DNA of 64,000 nt from Armatimonadota bacterium (GTDB taxonomy: Bacteria > Armatimonadota > Zipacnadia > JAUWAU01), in contig JAUWAU010000001.1 in assembly GCA_030601885.1 (NCBI GenBank), forward strand, positions 351,800 to 415,799, written 5' to 3'. Below, piece by piece: positions 8,248 to 16,335 of the stretch. The notes below the pieces were generated by a model that saw nothing but the letters and a program-made list of their open reading frames with translations, was not told where the DNA came from and did not search any database. Position numbers and translations under genes: made by a program. Each line of letters opens with the position of its first letter. The first letter of the stretch is position 1.

Positions 8248-9186
8248 TTACGCCGCGCCGTTCTTATACCACTCGATGGTCCGCTCGAGTCCCTCGCGGA
8301 AGTGGACTTTCGGTTCGTAACCCAGGACTTCCCGAGCGGCTCCTATGTCGGCAAGTGAGTGCTTCACATCGCCTGGCCGCGATGCAGTGTGCTTTGCCGC
8401 AACGTTCGTGCCGAGGCTTTCGTTGATGTATCGCAGGAGATCGTTTATCGACGCGCGCGCGCCGCACGCGATGTTGAAGACGCCCCCGGCTGCTCCCTCG
8501 GCCGTCGCGGCGAGAAGGTTTGCATCCACGACGTTCGCTACGAAGCTGAAGTCGCGCGACTGTTCGCCATCGCCGAAGATCGTCGGTGGTTCAGCCCGCA
8601 CCACCGACTCGACAAAAAGCGGAATGACGGCAGCGTACTGAGACTTCGGGTCCTGATGGGGGCCAAAAACGTTGAAGTACCGCAGGCAGACAGTTTCCAG
8701 ACCGTAGGCGCCGTAAAACCCACTGGCGTACGCCTCCGTCGCCAGCTTCGACGCAGCGTACGGCGATATCGGCGCTGGTGGCATGGACTCGTGTTTCGGA
8801 AGTTTCGGGTTCGCACCGTACACCGACGAGGACGACGCGATCACCACCCGCCGAACGCCGGCATCCTTGGCGGCCACCAGCATGTTCAGGGTGCCCGTTA
8901 CATTGGCGGCGTTGCTCCCTATGGGGTCTCGAACCGACCGTGGGACCGACGGAAGCGCGGCCTGGTGAAGCACATACTCCACGTCTCCACAGGCCTCACG
9001 GCAGGTGTCCAGCGACGTGATGTCGCCTTCAATAAGGTCGATATTCGACAGCAGGCCATCGAGATTCTCTCGTCGCCCCGTCGCGAAATTGTCGATGACC
9101 CGAGGTCGCTCTCCCATTTCGACGAGGTGTGCGACGATGTTGCTTCCGATAAACCCCGCGCCACCTGTTACCAAGAACTTGGCCAC
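8248..9186 (-). CDS. NAD-dependent UDP-sugar epimerase/dehydratase (extended SDR)
   Basis: The start is a GTG at 9186, read as MAKFLVTGGAGFIGSNI, with GAGGAG upstream. This puts the Rossmann GGAGFIG motif at the very N-terminus and gives 312 residues, normal for the family. The SSSSVYG segment and SPYAASKLATEAY supply the catalytic Ser and the Tyr-x3-Lys. RYFNVFGPHQDP is the usual substrate-side motif. The sequence is closest in feel to UDP-GlcNAc/UDP-Glc C4 epimerases of the WbpP/GalE group. It converts one UDP-hexose to its C4 epimer in the cytoplasm for glycan synthesis. It precedes the nucleotidyltransferase/kinase fusion on the same strand by about 300 bases. Exact substrate preference cannot be read without an alignment. 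Confidence 0.9.
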   Translation of the reverse strand: MAKFLVTGGAGFIGSNIVAHLVEMGERPRVIDNFATGRRENLDGLLSNIDLIEGDITSLDTCREACGDVEYVLHQAALPSVPRSVRDPIGSNAANVTGTLNMLVAAKDAGVRRVVIASSSSVYGANPKLPKHESMPPAPISPYAASKLATEAYASGFYGAYGLETVCLRYFNVFGPHQDPKSQYAAVIPLFVESVVRAEPPTIFGDGEQSRDFSFVANVVDANLLAATAEGAAGGVFNIACGARASINDLLRYINESLGTNVAAKHTASRPGDVKHSLADIGAAREVLGYEPKVHFREGLERTIEWYKNGAA

Positions 9187-9409
9187 TTGCCTTCGACGCT
9201 CCTCGCTAAGCCGTTGGATGATCGGGTTGTGCACACGCCCCTCACGTAACAGCGACGGCATACGACCATCGCAGCGGGGGCGAGTGGGTCCTGTGAACCC
9301 GCGACGTGCAGCATCACCGGTGGCGGTCAACCTCGGTCAAAGCTCCTGTAAATCTTCTGCAACTCACACCCGCTCCCGTTCGCCGGGACGCCGGCAGTCC
9401 CCACGCCCG

Positions 9410-10129
9410 TCAGGCGAGTGCGGCGGCGCTCGAGACCGGAGGAGCGGCCCGAAGCCTGTAGCCGATCCCGTGCACCGTAACTATCAGTGCATCGTCCCGG
9501 TGGTCGTCGCCGATCTTGCGGCGCAGACGCGTCATGTACACTGCCAGCGCCCGGTCGCGGCTATTCGGTGGTGTATCCCACACGCGCTCCAGGAGGAAGT
9601 CCTTGGTCAACACATGACCGCGCTGCTGCACCAACACCTCCAGCAAGGCGTACTCCTTGGCCGACAGATCGATCGGGAGTCCATCCACCTTGGCTGATCG
9701 GGATGCGCGCTCGACGGTGAGTGGTCCAACCGCGACCTCATCCCCATCGCTTGGAGCCGGCGCCGGGCGCGCACGTCGCACTGCCCATTTCAGCAGTGCT
9801 GTCAACACGGCCGGGCTAATGTCGGGCTCGATCACGTTGTCTGCGCCCACTTCCAGCGCAATAACGCGCTCCACGTCCTCCCCACCGTTGGCGACCATGA
9901 TGATAGGTGCGTAGGTCAGTTGGCGGAGCCGGCGACACAGGTCCGCGCCGCACATTTCGAGCGGCTCGAGATCGACCAGAATCACCGTCGGTCGTCTGTC
10001 CTGACATTCCCGGACAACATCCACGGCGTTCTTGGTCGCGATCGCCGCCAGGGCCGCCTCCGCAGCGCACTTGACCGCCCTTCTCCGCACCTTCGCGTCG
10101 CTGATGCCGATCAATGCGTCCCCTTGCAC
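9410..10129 (-). CDS. OmpR/PhoB-type response regulator with degenerate receiver domain
   Basis: The start is a GTG at 10129, chosen because GGGAGGTGA lies about 8 bases before it, giving 239 residues. Residues 1-115 form a receiver fold and keep the phospho-acceptor Asp (ILVDLEPLE, D53). The usual acidic pair near residue 10 is reduced to a single Asp (GISDAK), the Thr/Ser switch is Ala (IMVAN, A80) and the conserved Lys is replaced by Glu (VIEPD, E101). Residues 135-230 are a clear winged-helix trans-activation domain (LSAKEYALLEVL, YMTRLRRKIG, GIGYRL). No histidine kinase is nearby. It is probably an orphan regulator that does not follow normal phosphorylation switching. Its neighbours suggest control of envelope-glycan genes, which is inference. 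Confidence 0.88.
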   Translation of the reverse strand: MQGDALIGISDAKVRRRAVKCAAEAALAAIATKNAVDVVRECQDRRPTVILVDLEPLEMCGADLCRRLRQLTYAPIIMVANGGEDVERVIALEVGADNVIEPDISPAVLTALLKWAVRRARPAPAPSDGDEVAVGPLTVERASRSAKVDGLPIDLSAKEYALLEVLVQQRGHVLTKDFLLERVWDTPPNSRDRALAVYMTRLRRKIGDDHRDDALIVTVHGIGYRLRAAPPVSSAAALA

Positions 10130-10336
10130 GCGATACTCACCTCCCGTAGTACCCGCACGCCACCGGCGCTTTGGGCATACCATGGCAACCTGTGCTGCCA
10201 CTGAGTGCGAGCGGGCTGTGGACCCGCTAGCGTTCGGCGGGGGCATCCGGTTCGCCGATCAGGGGTGCGATCTCAGGGTCTGGGGTTCAATGATGTAAAC
10301 GAGGAGCCAAGCTGCAAATGTTGCAGGCCTTGCTGT

Positions 10337-10369
10337 TGGTGTAGCTGGTAGGTGCGTAATTCTACACCA
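10337..10369. promoter_or_regulatory. Inverted repeat, possible operator
   Basis: A perfect 8-bp inverted repeat, TGGTGTAG at 10337-10344 and CTACACCA at 10362-10369, spans a 17-base centre. It overlaps the -10 of a putative promoter aimed at the response-regulator gene, so it could be an operator, perhaps for autoregulation. This is a pattern-based guess. Confidence 0.35.
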
Positions 10370-10388
10370 GTTTGTTGTAGTCGTGCAA
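10359..10388 (-). promoter_or_regulatory. Putative promoter of the response-regulator gene
   Basis: On the minus strand TTGCAC (10388-10383), an 18-base spacer and TAGAAT (10364-10359) form a reasonable sigma-70-type promoter in an AT-richer patch. The predicted leader to the GTG at 10129 would be over 200 bases. Confidence 0.4.
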
Positions 10389-10772
10389 GCAAGAAGTAAA
10401 TAAATTGCAACTTCTCGCCGGCTGTCGAGTTGGCTCATGGCTGTCGGTTGCACCCAGATGTTCGCCCCACGGTTGCGGATGGGTGCAGAGTATCGCCGCT
10501 CTGGCGCGGAAGTAACAGTTAAGAACTTCACACCATGAGGCAGATGACGGCAAGTGTGGGCACGCCAACGAAGTTCGAACTGAGTGAACGAGTTCAGGCA
10601 CGCATCGGCACAGCTATCAGCAGGGCGCTCTGGAGAGCCCACGCGCTGAACGCGGTAGGAGCATGTGGCTCCCGCGAGGGTAAGTGCACCACCTGAGGCC
10701 AGGGGCACGCGGGGGTGCTTCCCGGGGTGGTGCTTGAGATGCGTGTGGAGGCGGCGGTGAACGTCACCCGGT
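10389..10772. other. Intergenic stretch without a supported gene
   Basis: This part of the 720-base gap between the response regulator and the GHMP kinase has no convincing reading frame on either strand. The left part is AT-richer than the surroundings and contains the promoter-like signals listed separately. The right part ends in a short glycosyltransferase-like remnant. Confidence 0.5.
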
Positions 10773-10832
10773 GACGACGCCCTCGTCGTGGTGGTTCCGT
10801 ACAATGAGCGTGGGAATGTCGAGGCATTGCCG
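10773..10832 (+). pseudogene. Remnant of a GT2 glycosyltransferase N-terminus
   Basis: Twenty plus-strand codons read DDALVVVVPYNERGNVEALP, the diagnostic start of a family 2 glycosyltransferase (beta-strand, PYNE motif, N-E-A-L helix). There is no start codon in this frame, an in-frame TGA lies upstream, and the similarity stops before the convergent GHMP kinase stop at 10852. I read it as the stub of a deleted glycosyltransferase gene. A chance match is possible at this length, but the motif is unusually complete. Confidence 0.5.
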
Positions 10833-10851
10833 CCGGGGCGGCACCGGCGGG

Positions 10852-11805
10852 TCACTCGGCCAAGAGAGTCAACCCCTCAAAGTCGAATCGCACATCCATG
10901 ACGGTCAGGTCGCGGTCGGAGAGCGCGCCGCGGAGGCGCTCCCTGGCGGCCGGCGTGCGCGCCAGGAAGAGGAGGCACCCCCCGCCGCCGGCACCACAGG
11001 GCTTGCCGCCCATGATCTCGGGTTCGGCGAGTTGGAACAGCTCCTCGATCTGCTGCGTTGAGGTGGATTCATGCAGCGCCCTCATGTAGTGCCGCTGGTT
11101 CGTGAGGATACGCGCAAAGGCGTCCAGGTCCCATTGCGCCAGAGCGTCACGCGCTTCGTATGCCGAGTCGCGTAGAGCAAAGAGCGCTCTGACCGTATCC
11201 TCGCGTCCCGCCCTGAAGTTGCCCCACACGTTCCGGTGGATGTTGGATGAGAGCCGTGCCTGCCCGGTGTAGCAGAGCAGGAACAGCTCCTCGAGTTCGT
11301 GCACGCGCTCCGGGGGGAGCTCAATCGGGGCCCGGGCAACTTCGTCGTCGTTGAATTCGAACAGATTGATGCCGCCGATGGCCGAGGCGTACTGGTCCTG
11401 CTTGCCGCCGAGAATGCCCAGCGTCTTTTCCACCTCGTACGCGAGCGCCGCGATATCCATCTTGTCGTCGTCGGACGTCACCGGCTCGCGGCGCGCCAGG
11501 GCCAGCCACACGCAGTTGAGCGTAGCCGAGGTCCCCAAGCCGCTTCCCGCCGGGATCGGGGTGCCGTACGACACGTTCAGAGCGGGCCGGTGGGGCAGGT
11601 CGTACCTCTGCTGGCGATCCTCGAGGGCTGCTTGCTCGGTGTCGAAGACCGCATGCGGCTCATCGTCCACCTGCAGCTCGCCGGTCACGTACATCTGGAT
11701 CGCGGCGTTCAGCGTGGCGCCCTTGAAGGCGCTGGCGAAGTACGATACGTCAGTCCAAGCACCAGCGAAATCCACTCGAACCGGCGCCCGGCTTCGGATG
11801 ATCAT
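10852..11805 (-). CDS. GHMP kinase, D-glycero-D-manno-heptose 7-phosphate kinase (HddA)-like
   Basis: The ATG at 11805 (MIIRSRAPVRVDFAGAWTD) gives 317 residues and has AGAGGAG upstream. The RAPVRVDFAGAWTD start is typical of the HddA branch of GHMP kinases. PIPAGSGLGTSATLN near residue 100 is the ATP-binding loop, and CGAGGGGCLLFLA near 275 is the C-terminal GHMP motif. Family members phosphorylate heptose-7-phosphate or related sugars at C1 in surface-glycan precursor pathways. No other heptose genes (gmhA, gmhB, hddC) are visible, so the substrate may differ. It is read toward the response regulator, separated from it by a 720-base gap with its own promoter signals. Confidence 0.85.
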   Translation of the reverse strand: MIIRSRAPVRVDFAGAWTDVSYFASAFKGATLNAAIQMYVTGELQVDDEPHAVFDTEQAALEDRQQRYDLPHRPALNVSYGTPIPAGSGLGTSATLNCVWLALARREPVTSDDDKMDIAALAYEVEKTLGILGGKQDQYASAIGGINLFEFNDDEVARAPIELPPERVHELEELFLLCYTGQARLSSNIHRNVWGNFRAGREDTVRALFALRDSAYEARDALAQWDLDAFARILTNQRHYMRALHESTSTQQIEELFQLAEPEIMGGKPCGAGGGGCLLFLARTPAARERLRGALSDRDLTVMDVRFDFEGLTLLAE

Positions 11806-12042
11806 AGGGGGGCTCCTCTTGCCGGATAGGCGCACGACAGCTCGTATCGGCCCGGGTGCGCTGCCCGGGGCCGAAAGCATCCATCAACACGCCGCCATGC
11901 GGGGGAGCTGGCGCGCCTCCTGGCGATCAGGGCGGCCTCGGCAACGTCCGGCGCGTACGTACCCGTGACGTGGTAACGGAAACGCACCCATGCCGGTGCG
12001 CATCTGTGTCGTCCGAGCCGTCCTTCGGAAGTCCGTTGGAGG

Positions 12043-12132
12043 TGGCGGAGGGGGAGGGATTCGAACCCCCGGTCGCCGCGAGGCGACAGCGGTTTTCAAG
12101 ACCGCCTCCTTAGGCCACTCGGACACCCCTCC
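12043..12132 (-). tRNA. tRNA-Ser(TGA)
   Basis: The minus strand folds into a class II cloverleaf. The acceptor stem GGAGGGG (12132-12126) pairs with CCCCTCC (12053-12047), followed by a G discriminator and an encoded CCA (12045-12043). The anticodon loop is CTTGAAA with anticodon TGA. There is a long variable arm (GCCTCGCGGC region) and a T-loop TTCGAAT. A strong promoter lies directly upstream. Confidence 0.95.
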
Positions 12133-12143
12133 GACCGCATCCA

Positions 12144-12172
12144 AGTATAAGGTGCGCATGGCGGCCTGTCAA
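12144..12172 (-). promoter_or_regulatory. Promoter of tRNA-Ser
   Basis: On the minus strand TTGACA (12172-12167), a 17-base spacer and TATACT (12149-12144) form a near-perfect sigma-70 promoter. The -10 ends 11 bases before the tRNA 5' end. Confidence 0.8.
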
Positions 12173-12222
12173 TGCGGTGAGACGGCCCGCCATCGCGCCT
12201 GTCCGTCGGCTCGGCGAGCCCT

Positions 12223-12250
12223 TTGCCCAGTGTGTCAAATGTGCTAAAAT
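12223..12250 (+). promoter_or_regulatory. Putative promoter of the thioredoxin-like/TPR gene
   Basis: TTGCCC (12223-12228), a 16-base spacer and TAAAAT (12245-12250) lie 78 bases before the start of the downstream secreted TPR gene. The signal is weaker than the tRNA promoters nearby. Confidence 0.35.
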
Positions 12251-12328
12251 CCGCCCGAGTCTTGCGACGTTTGACATGCCATGGCTCCGGACGAGCCAGG
12301 GCCGAGCGATGGTATCGGAGGCGAATCC

Positions 12329-13645
12329 ATGATGACAGGGGTGCGATGCCGGGGTGCGCGGCGGCTCGTGGCTTGGCTGGCGTGCGGAGCTGCCAGCGTC
12401 GGGATGCCTGCTTCGGCTCAGACGATAACGTGGCACGACAGCTTGGCGGCGGCAGTGGCCTCTGCAAAGGACAGCAGGGAGCCGATTCTCGTTGAGGTAA
12501 CTTGTGGTGGCTGCAAGGACTGCAGAGCGGTGTGTAACAGGGCGCGCGACGAACTGCGCCGGAGCCTGGCGGACGCGCGTGTGGTGGAGTGGTCGATGTT
12601 CTTTGAGTGCGCCCGGGCCAAGACGCGAAAGGGCGCCGTGGAGCAGCGGTTCCACATAAAGCTGGTGCCCACTGTTCTGCTGCTCGAGCCCGACGGGCGG
12701 TCCGAGCTCAAGCGTTTGGGGGGACCCGTCACTGCCGGCGCTCTCGTGGAGGCGATGAGCGTCGGGGCCGCGCTGGGGCGGGCGCTCCAAGACCTCAAGA
12801 CCAGACCGAATGATCCTGGTGCGCTCGCGGCGGTTGGCCGAGTGTACTCCCGGCTCGAAAAACACGATCGCGCTGTGGGGTATCTTCGCCAGGCTCTCGC
12901 GACCGGCAACGAGTTCGCTGGACGTGAGGACGCCGAACTCGACGCGGCCATTTGCCAACGCATCGAGGCGGCGAAGGGTACGAGTGGCCCCGGGGGATCG
13001 CCTCGATGGCTCCAGGACCTGGAGGCCTTCGTCAGGGCACACCCGGGGAGCCCTCGCCATGGCGAGGCTCTGTTCTACCTCAGCACCGGGTACCTGGAAG
13101 TCGGTGAGCCTGAGGCCGCCGAGCGCTGTCTGGAGCAGGTCATTGCGCTCGAGTCCGCCGAATCTCGATGGCACCGACTGGCACAAGAGACGCTCACCAA
13201 GGCGCAGCTTCCCAGAATTCGCGGCGAGCTGAGGCGGCGTCCGAACGATGCCGTGGCCAATTACAGGATGGGCCACGCGCTTCTCATGGTGGGGGAGTTT
13301 GACCACGCCCTCAAGTGCCTGACCAAAGCACTGGAGCTCGATCCCGAAGACGCCCGCGGCTGCAAGGCCGACGCGACGCTGGATTTGGCGATCCTACATT
13401 GCTGGCTAGATGCGAGGGTCGGCGGCGTGCGGCTCACCCATTTCATACGGGAGTATCCCACCTCTGAGCGGATCCCGGAGGCGCTGTGCCATCTTGCCAC
13501 GTGGGAGTACTCCATGGGGACCGTGGACAAGGCTCTCGACACGGCCCGAAGGCTGATTCGGCTGAAGCCGGAATCGCCGTGGGCTCAGAAGGCGCGGGAG
13601 CTCGTTGAGCGCATCGAGGCGGAGGCTGCATCGACGTCTGAGTAG
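12329..13645 (+). CDS. Secreted thioredoxin-like protein with TPR repeats
   Basis: The ATG at 12329 is preceded by GGAGGCGAAT and gives 438 residues. Residues 1-31 are a signal peptide (basic start, hydrophobic core, cleavage near PASAQ). A thioredoxin-like domain follows, with a CGGCKDC motif around residue 60 in place of the usual WCxxC and a cis-Pro segment KLVPTVLLLEPDG. The remainder is helical with tetratricopeptide-like pairs (for example VGRVYSRLEKHDRAVGYLRQAL and GHALLMVGEFDHALKCLTKAL), typical of protein-binding scaffolds. It probably works in the periplasm. The redundant cysteines (four within 15 residues) suggest metal binding or an altered redox site. Specific partners are unknown. 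It lies between two tRNA genes. Confidence 0.75.
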   Translation: MMTGVRCRGARRLVAWLACGAASVGMPASAQTITWHDSLAAAVASAKDSREPILVEVTCGGCKDCRAVCNRARDELRRSLADARVVEWSMFFECARAKTRKGAVEQRFHIKLVPTVLLLEPDGRSELKRLGGPVTAGALVEAMSVGAALGRALQDLKTRPNDPGALAAVGRVYSRLEKHDRAVGYLRQALATGNEFAGREDAELDAAICQRIEAAKGTSGPGGSPRWLQDLEAFVRAHPGSPRHGEALFYLSTGYLEVGEPEAAERCLEQVIALESAESRWHRLAQETLTKAQLPRIRGELRRRPNDAVANYRMGHALLMVGEFDHALKCLTKALELDPEDARGCKADATLDLAILHCWLDARVGGVRLTHFIREYPTSERIPEALCHLATWEYSMGTVDKALDTARRLIRLKPESPWAQKARELVERIEAEAASTSE

Positions 13646-13690
13646 CCGAGCACATCGGCAGGTGGCGCAGTCGGCCACGGCGCAGATTGC

Positions 13691-13719
13691 TTTACAGTCG
13701 CATATGCGTGTGCTATAGT
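13691..13719 (+). promoter_or_regulatory. Promoter of tRNA-Val and possibly thrS
   Basis: TTTACA (13691-13696), a 17-base spacer and TATAGT (13714-13719) form a good sigma-70 promoter. It lies 41 bases before the tRNA-Val 5' end. Confidence 0.65.
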
Positions 13720-13760
13720 ATGTGCATCATGGGGACGTTGGCCGTGATATAACTGGCTGC

Positions 13761-13835
13761 GGGCGGTTAGTTCAGAGGGAGAACGCTTGCTTGACACGCA
13801 AGAGGTCGCTGGTTCAAGTCCAGCACCGCCCACCA
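13761..13835 (+). tRNA. tRNA-Val(GAC)
   Basis: A cloverleaf with acceptor GGGCGGT paired to ACCGCCC, an A discriminator and encoded CCA (13833-13835). The anticodon stem CTTGC/GCAAG encloses the loop TTGACAC with anticodon GAC. The T-loop is TTCAAGT. Confidence 0.95.
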
Positions 13836-13861
13836 TACGTGATATTGGTCCGCTCAGCTTG

Positions 13862-13906
13862 CGCCGCGTCTGGGGCCGCAGCCGGACGCGGCGTCTCGTT
13901 CTTTCT
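13862..13906 (+). terminator. Hairpin between tRNA-Val and thrS, possible terminator or attenuator
   Basis: A 9-bp stem, CGCCGCGTC (13862-13870) with GACGCGGCG (13885-13893), closes a 14-base loop. It is followed by the T-rich run TCTCGTTCTTTCT. It could end the tRNA transcript or attenuate readthrough into thrS, which starts 77 bases later. I saw no T-box consensus. Confidence 0.45.
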
Positions 13907-13982
13907 GGGGCTCTGACGCCGTACACAAACGGCCAATGGCCGCACACGGCCGAACCATCGCACAGAAAAGCGGGCGAGAAGC

Positions 13983-15914
13983 ATGGCCAAGATCAAGCTC
14001 ACTTTCCCCGACGGCTCAGAGAGGCAATACGATGCTGGTACGACCCCCGCCCAGGTGGCCGGAGACATCGGCCCGCGCCTGGCGAAAGCGGGCGTGGCCG
14101 CAAAGCTCGACGGGGAGCTGGTGGATCTCGGGCGCCCTATCCACGAGGACTCCAGCATCGAGATCGTGACCTTTGACACCGACGAGGGCAAAGAGCTATA
14201 TCGCCACTCCGCCGCCCACGTTATGGCCCAGGCGGTTATCGACCTCTTCCCGGGCACGAAGCTGGCTATCGGGCCGGCGATCGCCGATGGCTTCTACTAC
14301 GACTTCGACTCGCCAACGACGTTCACCGAGGACGACCTGCCCAAGATCGAGGCTCGCATGCGGGAGATCGTTGACTCGGACCTGGAGATCCAACGACAAG
14401 AGGTGCCGCTGGCGGAGGCCAGGGAGCTGTTCAGCAAGCAGGACAACCCGTACAAACTGGAGCTGCTGGACGAAATCGATGACGATCGGGTCACACTGTA
14501 CCGGCAGGGCGATTTCGTCGATCTGTGTCGCGGGCCGCACCTTCCGAGCACCGGCCGGCTCGCCGCTCTCAAGCTGCTGAGCCTTGCGGGAGCGTATTGG
14601 CGCGGCGATGAGCACCGCCAGATGCTGCAGCGCATCTATGGCACCGCCTTCGCGCGGCAGAAAGACCTCGACCGCCACCTGCAGCGGCTGGAGGAGGCAC
14701 GCCGTCGAGACCATCGTCGGCTGGGGCGGGAGCTCGACCTGTTCAGCATCGTGGATGAGGTCGGGCCGGGGCTGGTGCTCTGGCATCCGAAGGGCGCCCT
14801 TATTCGCGAGATCATCGAAGACTTCTGGCGCCGCGTCCACCGCGAGCGCGGCTACGAGCTTGTTTACACGCCCCATATTGGCAAGCTCAGCCTGTGGGAG
14901 ACGAGCGGGCACGTGGAGTGGTTTGCTCAGGACATGTATCCGCCCATGGAAGTGGAAGGGCAGCAGTACCTGCTCAAGCCCATGAACTGCCCGTTCCACA
15001 TTCTCATCTTCAAGAGCCGAATGCGCAGCTACCGCGACCTACCCGTTCGCATGGGAGAGCTCGGGACCGTGTACCGCTACGAGCGCTCGGGTGTGCTTCG
15101 CGGGATGCTGCGCGTACGGGGCTTCACCCAGGACGATGCCCACATATTCTGCCGGGCCGACCAGCTCGAGGAGGAGCTCATCGGTGTCGTTGACCTGGCC
15201 CAGTACATGATGCGCGCCTTCGGTTTTGATGAGTACGAGGTAGAGCTGAGCGTGCGCGACCCGGAGCATAAGCAGGAGGAATACATCGGCGATGACGCTA
15301 GCTGGGAGCGCGCTGAGGCGGCGCTGGTGGCGGCCCTGGAGGCGAAGCGACTCAGCTATCATCGGGCCGAAGGGGAGGCGAAGTTCTACGGGCCGGCCAT
15401 CGACATCTCCGTGAAGGACGCCCTCGGCCGCCTGTGGCAGGGGCCGACGATCCAGTGCGACTTCAACGAGCCGGAGCGTTTTGACGTAACCTATGCGACG
15501 GCGGATGGCTCACGGGAGCGCGTCGTGATGGTACACCGAACCGTGCTGGGGGCCATGGGGCGCTTCATCGCCGGGATCATCGAACACGTCGCCGGCGCCT
15601 TTCCGGTGTGGCTGGCCCCGGTGCAAGTGGTTGTGCTGCCCATCGCCGACCGCCACGCCGATTACACCGGCGAAGTGACGCGGCAGTTGCGCGAGGCGGC
15701 CGTGCGCGTGGAGATGGATGCCCGGAGTGAGACGTTGGGGCATAGGATTCGGGACGCCCAACTCCAAAAGGTGCCATACATGCTCGTCGCGGGTGACCGG
15801 GAAGTGGAGTCGGGCACGGTGTCGGTCCGAGCGCGCGGCGAGGGGGACAAGGGGCCGTCGCAGGTGAGCGACTTTCTGCGCAGCTTGCAGGCCGAGCTGG
15901 GGCCGCCAGTGTAG
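13983..15914 (+). CDS. thrS: Threonyl-tRNA synthetase
   Basis: This 643-residue class II synthetase has the full bacterial domain order. An N-terminal TGS domain (residues 1-60) is followed by the editing domain with HSAAHVMAQAV (HxxxH) and the SAD segment. The catalytic core has motif 2 (TVYRYERSGVLRGMLRVRGFTQDD region) and zinc-site segments (KPMNCPFH). The C-terminal anticodon-binding domain starts near FPVWLAPVQVVVLPI. It charges tRNA-Thr in the cytoplasm. The length is standard. The ATG at 13983 has GAGAAG just upstream. It is probably co-transcribed at least in part with tRNA-Val upstream, subject to the intervening hairpin. Confidence 0.98.
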   Translation: MAKIKLTFPDGSERQYDAGTTPAQVAGDIGPRLAKAGVAAKLDGELVDLGRPIHEDSSIEIVTFDTDEGKELYRHSAAHVMAQAVIDLFPGTKLAIGPAIADGFYYDFDSPTTFTEDDLPKIEARMREIVDSDLEIQRQEVPLAEARELFSKQDNPYKLELLDEIDDDRVTLYRQGDFVDLCRGPHLPSTGRLAALKLLSLAGAYWRGDEHRQMLQRIYGTAFARQKDLDRHLQRLEEARRRDHRRLGRELDLFSIVDEVGPGLVLWHPKGALIREIIEDFWRRVHRERGYELVYTPHIGKLSLWETSGHVEWFAQDMYPPMEVEGQQYLLKPMNCPFHILIFKSRMRSYRDLPVRMGELGTVYRYERSGVLRGMLRVRGFTQDDAHIFCRADQLEEELIGVVDLAQYMMRAFGFDEYEVELSVRDPEHKQEEYIGDDASWERAEAALVAALEAKRLSYHRAEGEAKFYGPAIDISVKDALGRLWQGPTIQCDFNEPERFDVTYATADGSRERVVMVHRTVLGAMGRFIAGIIEHVAGAFPVWLAPVQVVVLPIADRHADYTGEVTRQLREAAVRVEMDARSETLGHRIRDAQLQKVPYMLVAGDREVESGTVSVRARGEGDKGPSQVSDFLRSLQAELGPPV

Positions 15915-15976
15915 TGTTGCCGACAGTGGCCAGATGCTGCGCTGTGGCCCGGGCGCGGCCAGACTCGCTGGGGCGT

Positions 15977-16262
15977 CTATGGCTGCACTTGATACCCATT
16001 CGCCTCACACGGCAGCCACGTATCCTCGAACTCCCGTCCCGAGCCGAGGGATTTACCGGTGCGCAGGTTGCGGATGTCTTGGACGGGGCCCGAGAGGCGA
16101 ATGGTGATGGTGCGCGGGGGGCCGTCGATGACGGAGCGATCAACGCCCACGCCGTCGATGTGCTGCCCACGCAGGGCGTTCCAAATGAGGCACAGGTAAA
16201 GAGTGCCGTCCTTCTCCCAGATCAGCCGCTCGACGTTCGGAAGCTCCGTCTCGCCCTCGGGG
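15977..16262 (-). pseudogene. Duplicated 3' end of the GH42-like hydrolase gene
   Basis: About 95 codons on the minus strand (GETELPNVERLIWEKDG to the stop) match the C-terminus of the GH42-like gene at 22025-24220. At DNA level 15998-16259 aligns without gaps to 22046-22307, with about 18 differences by my count (about 93% identity). There is no N-terminal domain, catalytic region or signal peptide, so this is a truncated, non-functional copy. It lies immediately downstream of the ABC ATPase gene stop. It marks the left boundary of the 16-22 kb module as a direct repeat of the right boundary. Confidence 0.88.
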
Positions 16263-16335
16263 AGAGCCGCACTGTGCCCGCTCTGGTTAGGGGCGTGGCC
16301 GATTCCAACGCATGGTGGGGCGACTGGCTGCTGGA

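Noticed and set aside
10259..10855. 198-codon minus-strand frame in the gap before the GHMP kinase
   Set aside because: Composition rich in Thr, Arg and Pro with no domain; it spans promoter-like and remnant sequences.
13836..13982. T-box riboswitch in the thrS leader
   Set aside because: I could not find the conserved T-box sequence or a specifier loop; only a simple hairpin with a T-rich tail.
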